Of a DNA stretch of 5,544 nucleotides, positions 1-5,544 are shown piece after piece. Source of the DNA: an uncultured Desulfovibrio sp. (GTDB lineage: Bacteria; Desulfobacterota; Desulfovibrionia; Desulfovibrionales; Desulfovibrionaceae); NCBI GenBank assembly GCA_900547595.1, contig URHE01000111.1, positions 1 through 5,544 of the forward strand. The letters are read 5' to 3'. The position numbers were made by a program, and so were the translations under genes. The stretch's first letter is position 1; each line of letters begins with the position of its first letter. The notes under the pieces are model-generated. The model made no database searches, was not told the DNA's origin, and was given only the letters and a program-made list of their open reading frames with translations.

Positions 1-3000
1 CGACTATGCGCCGCTTGTTCTGGAAAAACTGCCGCGCGCCGAGGGGGTCATGTGGCTCCGCTTCACGCTCGCGCCTCTGGGGGCGGGGGAGCGGCCCGCG
101 ACGTTTCTTCTGGACATGGGCGAAAGCATTCCCGGAACGCCCATGCTGTACGAACCGGAGCGCAATGACCTGAGCGGCGCCCTGGAATGGCGCGAATCCA
201 GCCCGGCGCAGAGGAATGTCCTGCTTCTGCCGGAAGCGGGCGCGGAACCGCTGACCTGCTATATCCGGCTGGACGGGCTGCCGGGCCTCTGGTTTTCGCC
301 CATGGTGCGCACCCCGGCGGACGCCGCCACCAACTGGGGCAGCCTTGCGCGCACGGCGGCCATCCTCGCCCTGGGCGTGGTCATGCTTCTCTGCCTGTTG
401 CGCGGGCTTTCGGAAAACGGGCAATGGCGGATCTGGACGGCGCTGTATGTGGCCGTGGCGCTCGGGCAGGCCCTGCTCGGCATGCCGGACGCGGGCGGCA
501 ACCGCCCCGGCCCGGGACAGGCCGCCGCCACGCTGGCGCCCGGCATCGCGCTCATGCTCCTGCCCCATGTGGGGCGGCATCTTATGCGCACGCGCGAACG
601 CTCGCGCAGTCTCGATATCCAGTTCCTCCTGCTTTCCCTGCCCGGCGCGGCGCTGGCATTGCTGCCCCTGGTGCCGGGCTGGGCGTGGCTTGACCGCTGG
701 CTTGACCTCTGGCCCGCCGCCACCCTGCTCTTTGTGCCCACGGCGCTCGGCGCGTGGATCATGGGGCTTGGGGGGGCGCGCCGTTTTCTCCTGGGCTGCC
801 TCCTGCCGCCGCTCTTTGTGGCCGGCGGGGTCCTTGGCCTTGATCTCGGGATACCGCCCAATCTGCTGGCCTCGGCGCCCCTGTGGGGCACGGCCCTGAG
901 CGCCTTGCTCATCGCGGCCACCGGCGCGCCGGCGGACATGGTTCCCGCAACCGGCGCTACGGCGGCGCCCGGCCCGGTTCCGGACGCCCACGAACCGGAT
1001 GAGGGGGGGATCATCACGCTTGAACATCCGCTGGACGATCCCAATCTGCGGCTGATTTCGGGCGCGCATCCGGGCGCCGAAACTCCGGCGCCGGCCGGGG
1101 CGGACGTGACGGAGGCTCCGGCCCGGGCGGCCATGGCGGCGGACCGGGCCAGGGCTGAAGCGCGCGAGGGGGCCCTGCGCGCGCCGCTGGATGATCTGCT
1201 GCGTCAGGGCGCGGCCCTGGAGCAGTGCGCCCTGCCGCCGGCGGTGCGGCAATATGCTGCGGGCATGCTTGCGGCGGCGCGGCGCATGGCCGATGTGCTC
1301 AGCCATGCGGACACCGGGGGCGTCCCCGGGGAAGAACGGGACGACGCCGCCTCCGGGGACGGCGCGGGCGCCGCGGCGGCGTTCGATCTTCAGCGCCTGC
1401 TGCGTGAAGCCCATGGCGCCGTCGCTCCGGCGGCGGAATACGCGGGCATCGGCCTCGCCTGGTACATGCCGCCGCACCTCGGCCAGCTCTACCGGGGGGA
1501 TGCCCGGGCGCTCGGCGAGACGCTGGGGCTGCTGCTGGAAAGCGCTGTCCGCGCCACGCGGCAGGGGGCTGTCCATCTTTCGGCCCGGCGCGTGCCGGAG
1601 AGTTCCGACCCGGGCAATATCCTGTTTACGGTCACGGATACCGGCACGGGCGCGCCCCCGAAGGACCGCTCCAGCCTCGCGCTGGCGCGGGCCTGGGAAC
1701 TGGCGGCGCGGCATGGCGGGTATGTGGGCATGGAATACGGGCCCGGCGGCGCGACCATCGCCTTTTCGCTGCACCTTGAGCCGCTGGAGGACAGCGCGGA
1801 GGAAATGCCCGCGGATGTCCGGCCCCATGTCATCATCGTGGCCGAGGACCCCCGGCAGCGGCGCGAGCTGGCGCGAATGCTGGCGGATCTGCCCTGCCGG
1901 TGCAGCGAGGCCGGGAGCGAGCACGAGGCATTGCGGCGCCATGAGGCCGATCCCGCCGTGCTGCTCGTCGCGCAGGGACGCTATGCCCTGCCCGCCGCGG
2001 CGGACATGGTGATGAGATTTATGGAGCGCGCCGCCGTTGCCGGCATTTCCGGCTGCAAGGTGCTGGCCGTCACCGTGGACGACAGCCAGTGGAATCTGCT
2101 GGCGGACAGCGGATTCACCCATGCCCTGCTGGAGCCCGTGGATGCGGAAGCCCTGCGGCAGACCGTGCGGGACGTGGTGCGGGGCGTGCGCCGCGCGGAA
2201 CCGGCGCCGCAGGAGACGGCGCGGACTTCCGGAGAAGCCCCCGCCGCCGGGGAGCCGGAGGAGACGGTTCCCGCGGACGAGGTCCAGCCGGAGGCCGCCG
2301 TTTCATCCGTGGCCCCTGCCGTTGAGGCCCCGGCGGAACCAGAGGAAACCGAGACCCCGGCTGAGCCTGGGGAAACCGCAGGCGCCGCTGCGGAAACGGC
2401 GGCGCCGTCGGCTGCGCCTGGTGCCGGGGGGGGCGAGGCGGCTCCCGGTGCCGCATCCGGCCCGGAGGCGCGGGAAGCGCCGCTGCCGGAGGACGCGGAG
2501 GCAAACCGGACGGCCGGCGAACCGGACGGGGAGGAACGGGAATTTCTGCCGAAAGGTCCGGAGGGGGCGGCTGCCGCACCCGGTCCGGCAGAGAATCAGG
2601 ATGAGGCTCCGGAAGAGGGGACGGACGAGGGCGCGGAAGAAGCGTTGGCCGGAACGGCGGCGGACGCGGGTGCCGGTCCCCGGGAGATTTCCGCGCCGGA
2701 GGCTCCCGAGGCCGGGACGCGCGGCGTTGACGGCGAAAACGCGGCGCCCGCAGCCGCCGTGGCCGACGGGGCTGATGCCGGACTTGACGAGGCGGGCGCT
2801 TCCTTCATGGCATATGCCGTGACAGCCACGCCGGTCATGGAAGATGCCGTCTGCGCGGCGTCACTGGCGGCGGACGGGCCATCCGCTCCTGGATCCGTGA
2901 CCGGGGCTCCGCTGCCGGAAGCTCCCCGGGAAGCCACGGCGCCCCGAGAACGCGCGGAGGAAGGCGACACGGCTTCCGCTGTCCCTCATGCGTTCGCGGA

Positions 3001-3961
3001 CGGGGACGCTCCGGTGACTCCGGCGCCCGCCCGCGCATCGTCGGTCTATGTGAGCCCGGCCCTGTCCAGCCCTGGGGAATGGGTGGGCGAACCCATGCCC
3101 ATGACCAAACCCGCAAGGCAGGACGATGACTCTAACGCGGCCAGCCCCGAAGCCAAACGTGATGCTGTGCAGGATTCCGGAGAAGACGGCAGACAGAACC
3201 GGAACACGCCAGACGATCGGCCCGCCCGCCAGACTGAAATGCCGCGCACCGCGACAGGGCGGCTTATTCTCAAACTGCTGGGCAGCGCAGGAGACCGCCC
3301 GCTCGGGGCTGACAACGACCCACTGCCCACTGGCAAGCCTGATATCATGGCGGATCTGGCGGCCATGCCCCGTCAGGATGACGCGCAGACCGGGTCGCCG
3401 ACACCTGTCGGCATGACCGGAGCTGAGGCACCAGCCGGAACCGAGGTGCCCCAGCGTGCGGCTACGCACCTCAAGGGCAAGGCAACAGGCAGTTCCATCA
3501 TGAATTTCATTGCAGGGGCCGCAGACGCACTGCGCCACAATGGGCATGACAACACCCAGCATGCGCCGCAAGCCGCTGGCTCCGCAGAAGGCCTGCATGC
3601 AACCACGGCGGAGCAAATGACCGTGCAACCCCAGCCTGCCGCATTTGCGCCGCAGGCTCCCGTGCAACCCTCTGCCCCGCGTGAAACGGATCAAACCATC
3701 CCGCAGCTCGTGGCCCGGCTTGATGCCGCCATGGACGATGCCCAGCAGGGCTTCAAGAACCGCCGCTGCGCGGTGGTTGGGGACGCGGCCAACCGCATAG
3801 CCACGGAATCCGATGCCTTTGGCTTCCGTGTGCTGGCCCGTATGGCCCGTTGTGTGGAACGCGCCGCCAAGGCCAATGACATGAACGCGCTACGCGACCT
3901 GCTGCCCGAGCTGGCTGTGGCGGTTGAACGCAACCGCATCGGCCTGACGCCGCGCCGCTGA
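1..3961 (+). CDS. 7TMR-DISM hybrid sensor histidine kinase-like protein, probably catalytically degenerate (5'-partial)
   Basis: Membrane signalling protein. The frame is open from the left edge, so the true start lies upstream. Residues are numbered from the first in-window Met (base 50). Residues 1-90 resemble the second half of a 7TMR-DISM extracellular domain (WLRFTL near the start, then an LLDMGE strand). Seven hydrophobic helices follow at about 99-118, 127-145, 157-178, 190-209, 218-239, 245-265 and 272-291. Next come a DHp-like segment (362-421), a HATPase-like fold (about 430-578; DTGTG at 530-534, HGG at 555-557), a receiver-like domain (590-710), an Ala/Glu/Pro-rich linker (712-1215) and an Hpt-like helical domain (1217-1303). 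Key residues appear lost: G374 for the H-box His, S498 for the N-box Asn, SLAL (542-545) for the G2 box, no Asp at the receiver acceptor site, E695 for Lys, C1240 for the Hpt His. Architecture is fairly sure; loss of activity is an inference from eye alignment. Confidence 0.85.
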   Translation, partial: DYAPLVLEKLPRAEGVMWLRFTLAPLGAGERPATFLLDMGESIPGTPMLYEPERNDLSGALEWRESSPAQRNVLLLPEAGAEPLTCYIRLDGLPGLWFSPMVRTPADAATNWGSLARTAAILALGVVMLLCLLRGLSENGQWRIWTALYVAVALGQALLGMPDAGGNRPGPGQAAATLAPGIALMLLPHVGRHLMRTRERSRSLDIQFLLLSLPGAALALLPLVPGWAWLDRWLDLWPAATLLFVPTALGAWIMGLGGARRFLLGCLLPPLFVAGGVLGLDLGIPPNLLASAPLWGTALSALLIAATGAPADMVPATGATAAPGPVPDAHEPDEGGIITLEHPLDDPNLRLISGAHPGAETPAPAGADVTEAPARAAMAADRARAEAREGALRAPLDDLLRQGAALEQCALPPAVRQYAAGMLAAARRMADVLSHADTGGVPGEERDDAASGDGAGAAAAFDLQRLLREAHGAVAPAAEYAGIGLAWYMPPHLGQLYRGDARALGETLGLLLESAVRATRQGAVHLSARRVPESSDPGNILFTVTDTGTGAPPKDRSSLALARAWELAARHGGYVGMEYGPGGATIAFSLHLEPLEDSAEEMPADVRPHVIIVAEDPRQRRELARMLADLPCRCSEAGSEHEALRRHEADPAVLLVAQGRYALPAAADMVMRFMERAAVAGISGCKVLAVTVDDSQWNLLADSGFTHALLEPVDAEALRQTVRDVVRGVRRAEPAPQETARTSGEAPAAGEPEETVPADEVQPEAAVSSVAPAVEAPAEPEETETPAEPGETAGAAAETAAPSAAPGAGGGEAAPGAASGPEAREAPLPEDAEANRTAGEPDGEEREFLPKGPEGAAAAPGPAENQDEAPEEGTDEGAEEALAGTAADAGAGPREISAPEAPEAGTRGVDGENAAPAAAVADGADAGLDEAGASFMAYAVTATPVMEDAVCAASLAADGPSAPGSVTGAPLPEAPREATAPRERAEEGDTASAVPHAFADGDAPVTPAPARASSVYVSPALSSPGEWVGEPMPMTKPARQDDDSNAASPEAKRDAVQDSGEDGRQNRNTPDDRPARQTEMPRTATGRLILKLLGSAGDRPLGADNDPLPTGKPDIMADLAAMPRQDDAQTGSPTPVGMTGAEAPAGTEVPQRAATHLKGKATGSSIMNFIAGAADALRHNGHDNTQHAPQAAGSAEGLHATTAEQMTVQPQPAAFAPQAPVQPSAPRETDQTIPQLVARLDAAMDDAQQGFKNRRCAVVGDAANRIATESDAFGFRVLARMARCVERAAKANDMNALRDLLPELAVAVERNRIGLTPRR
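341..922 (+). other. Seven-transmembrane segment of the sensor (7TMR-DISM-type)
   Basis: Seven hydrophobic stretches of about 19-22 residues can be counted between residues 98 and 291 of the large protein. Short polar or Arg-rich loops separate them, for example the loop with RTRERSRS at 180-187 between helices 3 and 4. They directly follow the extracellular-type strand domain and precede the cytoplasmic kinase-like part. This is the order known for 7TMR-DISM receptors, which couple an outside ligand domain to inside signalling domains. The ligand is unknown. Confidence 0.7.
2330..2377 (+). repeat. Short tandem repeat PAEPxET in the linker
   Basis: Residues 761-767 read PAEPEET and residues 770-776 read PAEPGET, separated by ET, giving a 9-residue (27-base) period. 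The DNA copies have diverged at several third positions, so this is an old local duplication or biased low-complexity sequence, not a fresh expansion. Confidence 0.55.
3251..3295 (+). repeat. Linker hydrophobic motif, copy 1
   Basis: Residues 1068-1082 read ATGRLILKLLGSAGD. The segment stands out as a short hydrophobic, probably helical island in a polar linker. It matches a second copy at bases 3482-3526 in the pattern A-T-G-x-x-I-[LM]-x-[LF]-[LI]-[GA]-x-A-x-D. A basic residue lies just before each copy. Such islands in disordered linkers commonly act as binding motifs; that role is an inference here. Confidence 0.5.
3482..3526 (+). repeat. Linker hydrophobic motif, copy 2
   Basis: Residues 1145-1159 read ATGSSIMNFIAGAAD, matching copy 1 (bases 3251-3295) position by position in hydrophobic pattern and at the ATG, I, A and D positions. 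The copies are 231 bases apart. Their codons differ throughout, so only the protein pattern is shared. Confidence 0.5.
3698..3958 (+). other. C-terminal Hpt-like helical domain of the sensor
   Basis: Residues 1217-1303 form a compact, non-repetitive, strongly helical-looking unit with the spacing of an Hpt four-helix bundle. Residues 1262-1275, with CVE at 1268-1270, resemble the helix that follows the phospho-His helix in Hpt proteins. LRDLLPEL (1281-1288) resembles the last helix. Aligning G1244 with the Gly of the HxxKG motif puts C1240 at the His position and V1243 at the Lys position. It therefore looks like a non-phosphorylatable Hpt relative. An unrelated helical domain is the alternative. 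Confidence 0.5.
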
Positions 3962-3991
3962 TCGACCGCAGTCATCGGGCCCAACCAGCAT

Positions 3992-4000
3992 TGTGATAAC
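3992..4000 (+). promoter_or_regulatory. Possible extended -10 element before usp
   Basis: The bases TGTGATAAC match a TGn extended -10 followed by a hexamer agreeing with TATAAT at four of six positions. No good -35 hexamer lies 16-18 bases upstream. The implied transcription start would leave only a very short leader that still contains the AAGGGA site at 4010-4015. This is weak evidence, and the gene could equally be read through from the sensor gene. Confidence 0.2.
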
Positions 4001-4019
4001 CTTTGACCCAAGGGAAGCC

Positions 4020-4442
4020 ATGTATAAGACCATTCTGATCCCTGTAAGCGGAAAAAACGGCCTCAGCCGAGCCAAATCTGCCCTGAGTCACGCCAAAAAA
4101 CTTGCCAGCGGCGATATAGTCCTCCTGCACATTTTTGAGCCCCTGCCCCAGATTGTGGGTGGCGAAGCCCACGCCGAACTTCTGGCGGAGCAGAAGGCCA
4201 AGGGACAGACCCTGCTGAACACTGTGCTGGCGGAAATGGAAAAGCCCGCAGGCTCTGTGCGCTGCCGCATAGAAGAAGGCACCACGGCTGAAACCATCAT
4301 TCGTGTGGCGCATGAGGAAAATGCCGACCTTATCATCATGTTCACCGATGGTCGCGACGGGCTGCAAGACATGCTGCTCGGCTCCATAACGGAGCGCGTG
4401 CTGCGCAATACCGATACGCCGCTGCTGGCCATCCGCCGCTAG
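4020..4442 (+). CDS. Universal stress protein (UspA-like)
   Basis: Complete 140-residue single-domain cytoplasmic Usp, the usual family length. Members bind nucleotide and aid stress survival; no specific reaction can be assigned. The N-terminus YKTILIPV (2-9) is the first beta strand. VLLHIFEP (34-41) is the second. ADLIIM (102-107) leads into the nucleotide-binding loop, followed by LLGSITERVL (119-128) and the final strand PLLAIRR. The G-2x-G-9x-G-S pattern is present as F108-2x-G111-9x-G121-S122, so the first Gly is replaced by Phe. The Asp common after the first strand is Ser10. Both changes weaken a claim of ATP binding. ATG at 4020 is chosen because the family begins here and AAGGGA lies at 4010-4015; an in-frame GTG at 3993 adds nine unlike residues. 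It lies 58 bases after the sensor gene with no terminator between. Confidence 0.93.
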   Translation: MYKTILIPVSGKNGLSRAKSALSHAKKLASGDIVLLHIFEPLPQIVGGEAHAELLAEQKAKGQTLLNTVLAEMEKPAGSVRCRIEEGTTAETIIRVAHEENADLIIMFTDGRDGLQDMLLGSITERVLRNTDTPLLAIRR

Positions 4443-4444
4443 GC

Positions 4445-4476
4445 GCTGCCGCCGTTTGCACTGGCTGCGGCGGCGC
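4445..4476 (+). terminator. GC-rich hairpin just after the usp stop codon
   Basis: GCCGCCG (4448-4454) pairs with CGGCGGC (4468-4474), and two further pairs (4445-4446 with 4475-4476) form around a bulged T, leaving a 13-base loop. The position three bases after the stop fits a transcript-end structure. There is no T run after it, so it is not a canonical Rho-independent terminator and may instead stabilise the 3' end. Confidence 0.35.
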
Positions 4477-4539
4477 AAACATGCTTGCAAAGACCGGCTG
4501 TTCCCTGCCCAGTCTTGCGCGCAGGCACTTTGCGCCGCC
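4469..4539. repeat. Perfect 11-bp inverted repeat with 49-bp spacer
   Basis: GGCGGCGCAAA at 4469-4479 is the exact reverse complement of TTTGCGCCGCC at 4529-4539. The left arm overlaps the 3' arm of the hairpin at 4445-4476, so the two structures cannot form together. The right arm is followed five bases later by TTTT (4545-4548). Role unknown: it could be an alternative RNA fold, or chance in GC-rich DNA. Confidence 0.55.
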
Positions 4540-4592
4540 CGGCCTTTTACCGCGCGCCCCCACTGCTGACGCGCTCTCACTGTGGGAAAACA

Positions 4593-5544
4593 ATGCTGCT
4601 ATTTTTTGAAACCCTGGGCCTCATTGTCGCCCACATACTTTCGTGGGTTGCCGTCTGCCACGCCCTGCTGACCAAGCACGACCCCCGCGCGGCCCTCGGC
4701 TGGACAGTCACGGCCCTGTTTCTTCCGGTCGTTGGCCCCATTCTGTACGCCTGCTTTGGCATCAGCAGAGCCGAAAGCAGGGCCAGCCGCATCATGCGGC
4801 GCCAGCAGCCTCTGGAGCCGGACTACGCCCACCCGCCATTTTCCAACAACCCGCCGGAAAAAATCCCCGACTACATCATCAGCATGGAGAAAGTCGGCCG
4901 CCACCTCACGGAACAGCACCTGTCCGGCGGCAACAAACTCATGACCCTGCACAATGGCGACGAGGCATACCCGCAAATGCTCGCGGCCATACGCGAAGCC
5001 AGAGAACAGGTCTTTTTGTGCACCTATATCTTCAATGCGGGCAAGATTGCCACAGAATTTGGCGACGCCCTGACCGAAGCTGCGCAACGCGGCGTGGATG
5101 TTCGCCTGCTGGTGGACGGCATCGGCATGCTCTATTCCTGGCGCAAACCCTGGAAAAAACTGGCGGTGCACGGCGTTCAGGTCGCCATGTTCCTGCCGCC
5201 GAGGCTTTTTCCGCCCAACTTCAGCATCAATCTGCGCAATCACCGCAAAATGCTTGTCTGCGACAATACCGCCTTCACCGGCGGCATGAACATTTCCGAC
5301 GACAACATAGCCGCTGGCAAGACCAAGTACGTTCAGGACGTGCACTTCCATTGCCAGGGCCCCATTGTGGACCAGTTGCGCCGCGCTTTTCTGCTCAACT
5401 GGGGCTTCTGCACCGGCAAATACTCGCCCCTGCCCCCGGCCAGCGGCCTGCCGGTCGGTGAAAGCCATTGCCGCATCATTATGGACGGCCCCGGCTCCGA
5501 AGCGGACGTGCTCAATGATATTTTTTGCGGCGTCGTCAACGCCG
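4593..5544 (+). CDS. cls: Cardiolipin synthase, ClsA-type phospholipase D family (3'-partial)
   Basis: Inner-membrane enzyme that joins two phosphatidylglycerol molecules to give cardiolipin and glycerol. The window holds 317 codons; the family is usually near 480 residues, so the last third is missing. Two membrane helices occur at about 4-26 and 33-55, and the second carries the PLDc_N signature (GWT at 36-38, LFLPVVGPILYACFG at 42-56). The first phospholipase D half follows: a strand with FLCTYIF (141-147), RGVDVRLLVDG (166-176), then the catalytic HKD motif H217-R-K219-x4-D224 and GGMNIS (230-235). NWGF (269-272) closes this half. The second HKD motif would lie beyond the edge, so an intact active site cannot be confirmed. 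ATG at 4593 starts directly before the first helix, with GGGA at 4584-4587. It is codirectional with usp, 150 bases downstream. A PLD-family relative with another lipid substrate is less likely. Confidence 0.93.
   Translation, partial: MLLFFETLGLIVAHILSWVAVCHALLTKHDPRAALGWTVTALFLPVVGPILYACFGISRAESRASRIMRRQQPLEPDYAHPPFSNNPPEKIPDYIISMEKVGRHLTEQHLSGGNKLMTLHNGDEAYPQMLAAIREAREQVFLCTYIFNAGKIATEFGDALTEAAQRGVDVRLLVDGIGMLYSWRKPWKKLAVHGVQVAMFLPPRLFPPNFSINLRNHRKMLVCDNTAFTGGMNISDDNIAAGKTKYVQDVHFHCQGPIVDQLRRAFLLNWGFCTGKYSPLPPASGLPVGESHCRIIMDGPGSEADVLNDIFCGVVNA

Larger units (their letters stand above)
2183..3697 (+). other. Low-complexity Ala/Glu/Pro/Gly linker inside the sensor gene
   Basis: About 500 codons (residues 712-1216) separate the receiver-like domain from the C-terminal Hpt-like domain. 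The stretch is dominated by Ala, Glu, Pro, Gly, Asp and Thr and shows no recognisable fold, so it is probably disordered. It is strongly acidic up to about residue 990. From about residue 996 it becomes more mixed, with Gln, Asn, His and Lys. A few islands look constrained: a Trp-containing segment at 999-1021 (EWVGEPMPM at 1010-1018) and two related hydrophobic motifs at 1068-1082 and 1145-1159. Confidence 0.75.
4443..4592 (+). other. Intergenic region between usp and cls
   Basis: This 150-base gap holds no supportable coding sequence. It contains overlapping inverted repeats, an 8-base palindrome TGCGCGCA (4516-4523) and a short T run (4545-4548). No convincing -35/-10 pair for the downstream gene was found. 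The weak ribosome site GGGA at 4584-4587 precedes the cls ATG by five bases. Confidence 0.6.

Noticed and set aside
50..52. ATG at 50 as the true start of the sensor gene
   Set aside because: The frame is open to the left edge, and the protein at this Met is already in the middle of an extracellular strand domain with no signal sequence. The purine run at 41-47 is only two bases from the ATG, too close for a normal ribosome site.
259..1134. Long open frame on the minus strand opposite the membrane segment
   Set aside because: Ser/Arg/Pro/Ala-rich translation with no domain pattern, a by-product of very high GC. The plus strand in the same place gives seven clear membrane helices.
1191..2822. 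Two long plus-strand frames (1191-2012 and 2037-2822) overlapping the sensor gene
   Set aside because: Their translations are Arg/Pro/Cys-rich shadows of the main frame in GC-rich DNA. The main frame carries the kinase-like and receiver-like patterns.
3050..3130. A frameshift or gene boundary at the GC change
   Set aside because: The same reading frame runs without a stop across the region, and the downstream part still has sensible codon use and a folded C-terminal domain. A frame error is therefore not needed to explain the shift.
2861..3694. 277-codon open frame on the minus strand opposite the linker
   Set aside because: Arg/Gly/Ser-rich with no recognisable motif. It spans the composition change without any start or ribosome-site logic, and the plus-strand frame continues through to a folded C-terminal domain.
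3993..4019. GTG at 3993 as an alternative start of usp
   Set aside because: It adds nine residues that do not fit the family N-terminus and lacks a ribosome site. ATG at 4020 has AAGGGA upstream and begins exactly at the first beta strand.
4534..4548. Small hairpin GCCG/CGGC followed by TTTT as a Rho-independent terminator
   Set aside because: The stem is four pairs with a two-base loop, too small to form well, and the T run is only four bases.
4566..4600. Promoter for cls from CTGACG and TGCTAT
   Set aside because: The putative -10 would overlap the cls start codon, so a transcript from it could not carry the ribosome site.
4599..5468. 289-codon open frame on the minus strand opposite cls
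   Set aside because: The plus strand encodes a clear cardiolipin synthase with its HKD motif, and the minus frame has no family pattern.

Overview
This is a GC-rich bacterial window with three co-directional (+) protein genes and almost no free intergenic space. The domain types, base composition and gene style suggest a deltaproteobacterial sulfate reducer of the Desulfovibrio group. That placement is an inference from general resemblance; nothing in the window proves it.

Layout. (1) Positions 1-3961 hold the 3' part of a very large membrane signalling gene that begins upstream of the window. In order it encodes the end of a 7TMR-DISM-type extracellular sensory domain, seven membrane helices, a histidine-kinase-like core, a receiver-like domain, about 500 residues of Ala/Glu/Pro/Gly-rich linker and a small C-terminal helical domain resembling Hpt. 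(2) Positions 4020-4442 encode a complete single-domain universal stress protein of 140 residues. (3) Positions 4443-4592 are a 150-base intergenic stretch with overlapping inverted repeats. (4) From 4593 to the right edge runs the 5' part of a ClsA-type cardiolipin synthase, cut off by the window before its second HKD motif.

The most notable point is that the large sensor looks like a degenerate phosphorelay. By eye alignment, the kinase H-box His, the ATP-lid and N-box signatures, the receiver phospho-acceptor Asp and conserved Lys, and the Hpt His are all replaced, while the folds still look intact and the reading frame is open. If the alignments hold, this is a membrane-anchored pseudokinase scaffold and not a phosphotransfer enzyme. 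The same gene shows a sharp fall in GC near 3060-3120, from roughly 70-85% to 52-67% per 60-base line. The lower value continues through its C-terminal part and the two following genes. A 15-residue hydrophobic motif occurs twice in the otherwise disordered linker.

Working together: the three genes could share a membrane or envelope stress theme (sensor, stress protein, membrane phospholipid synthesis), but only the shared strand and short spacing support this. The usp gene lies 58 bases after the sensor with no terminator between them, so read-through is plausible. A structured 150-base gap separates usp from cls.
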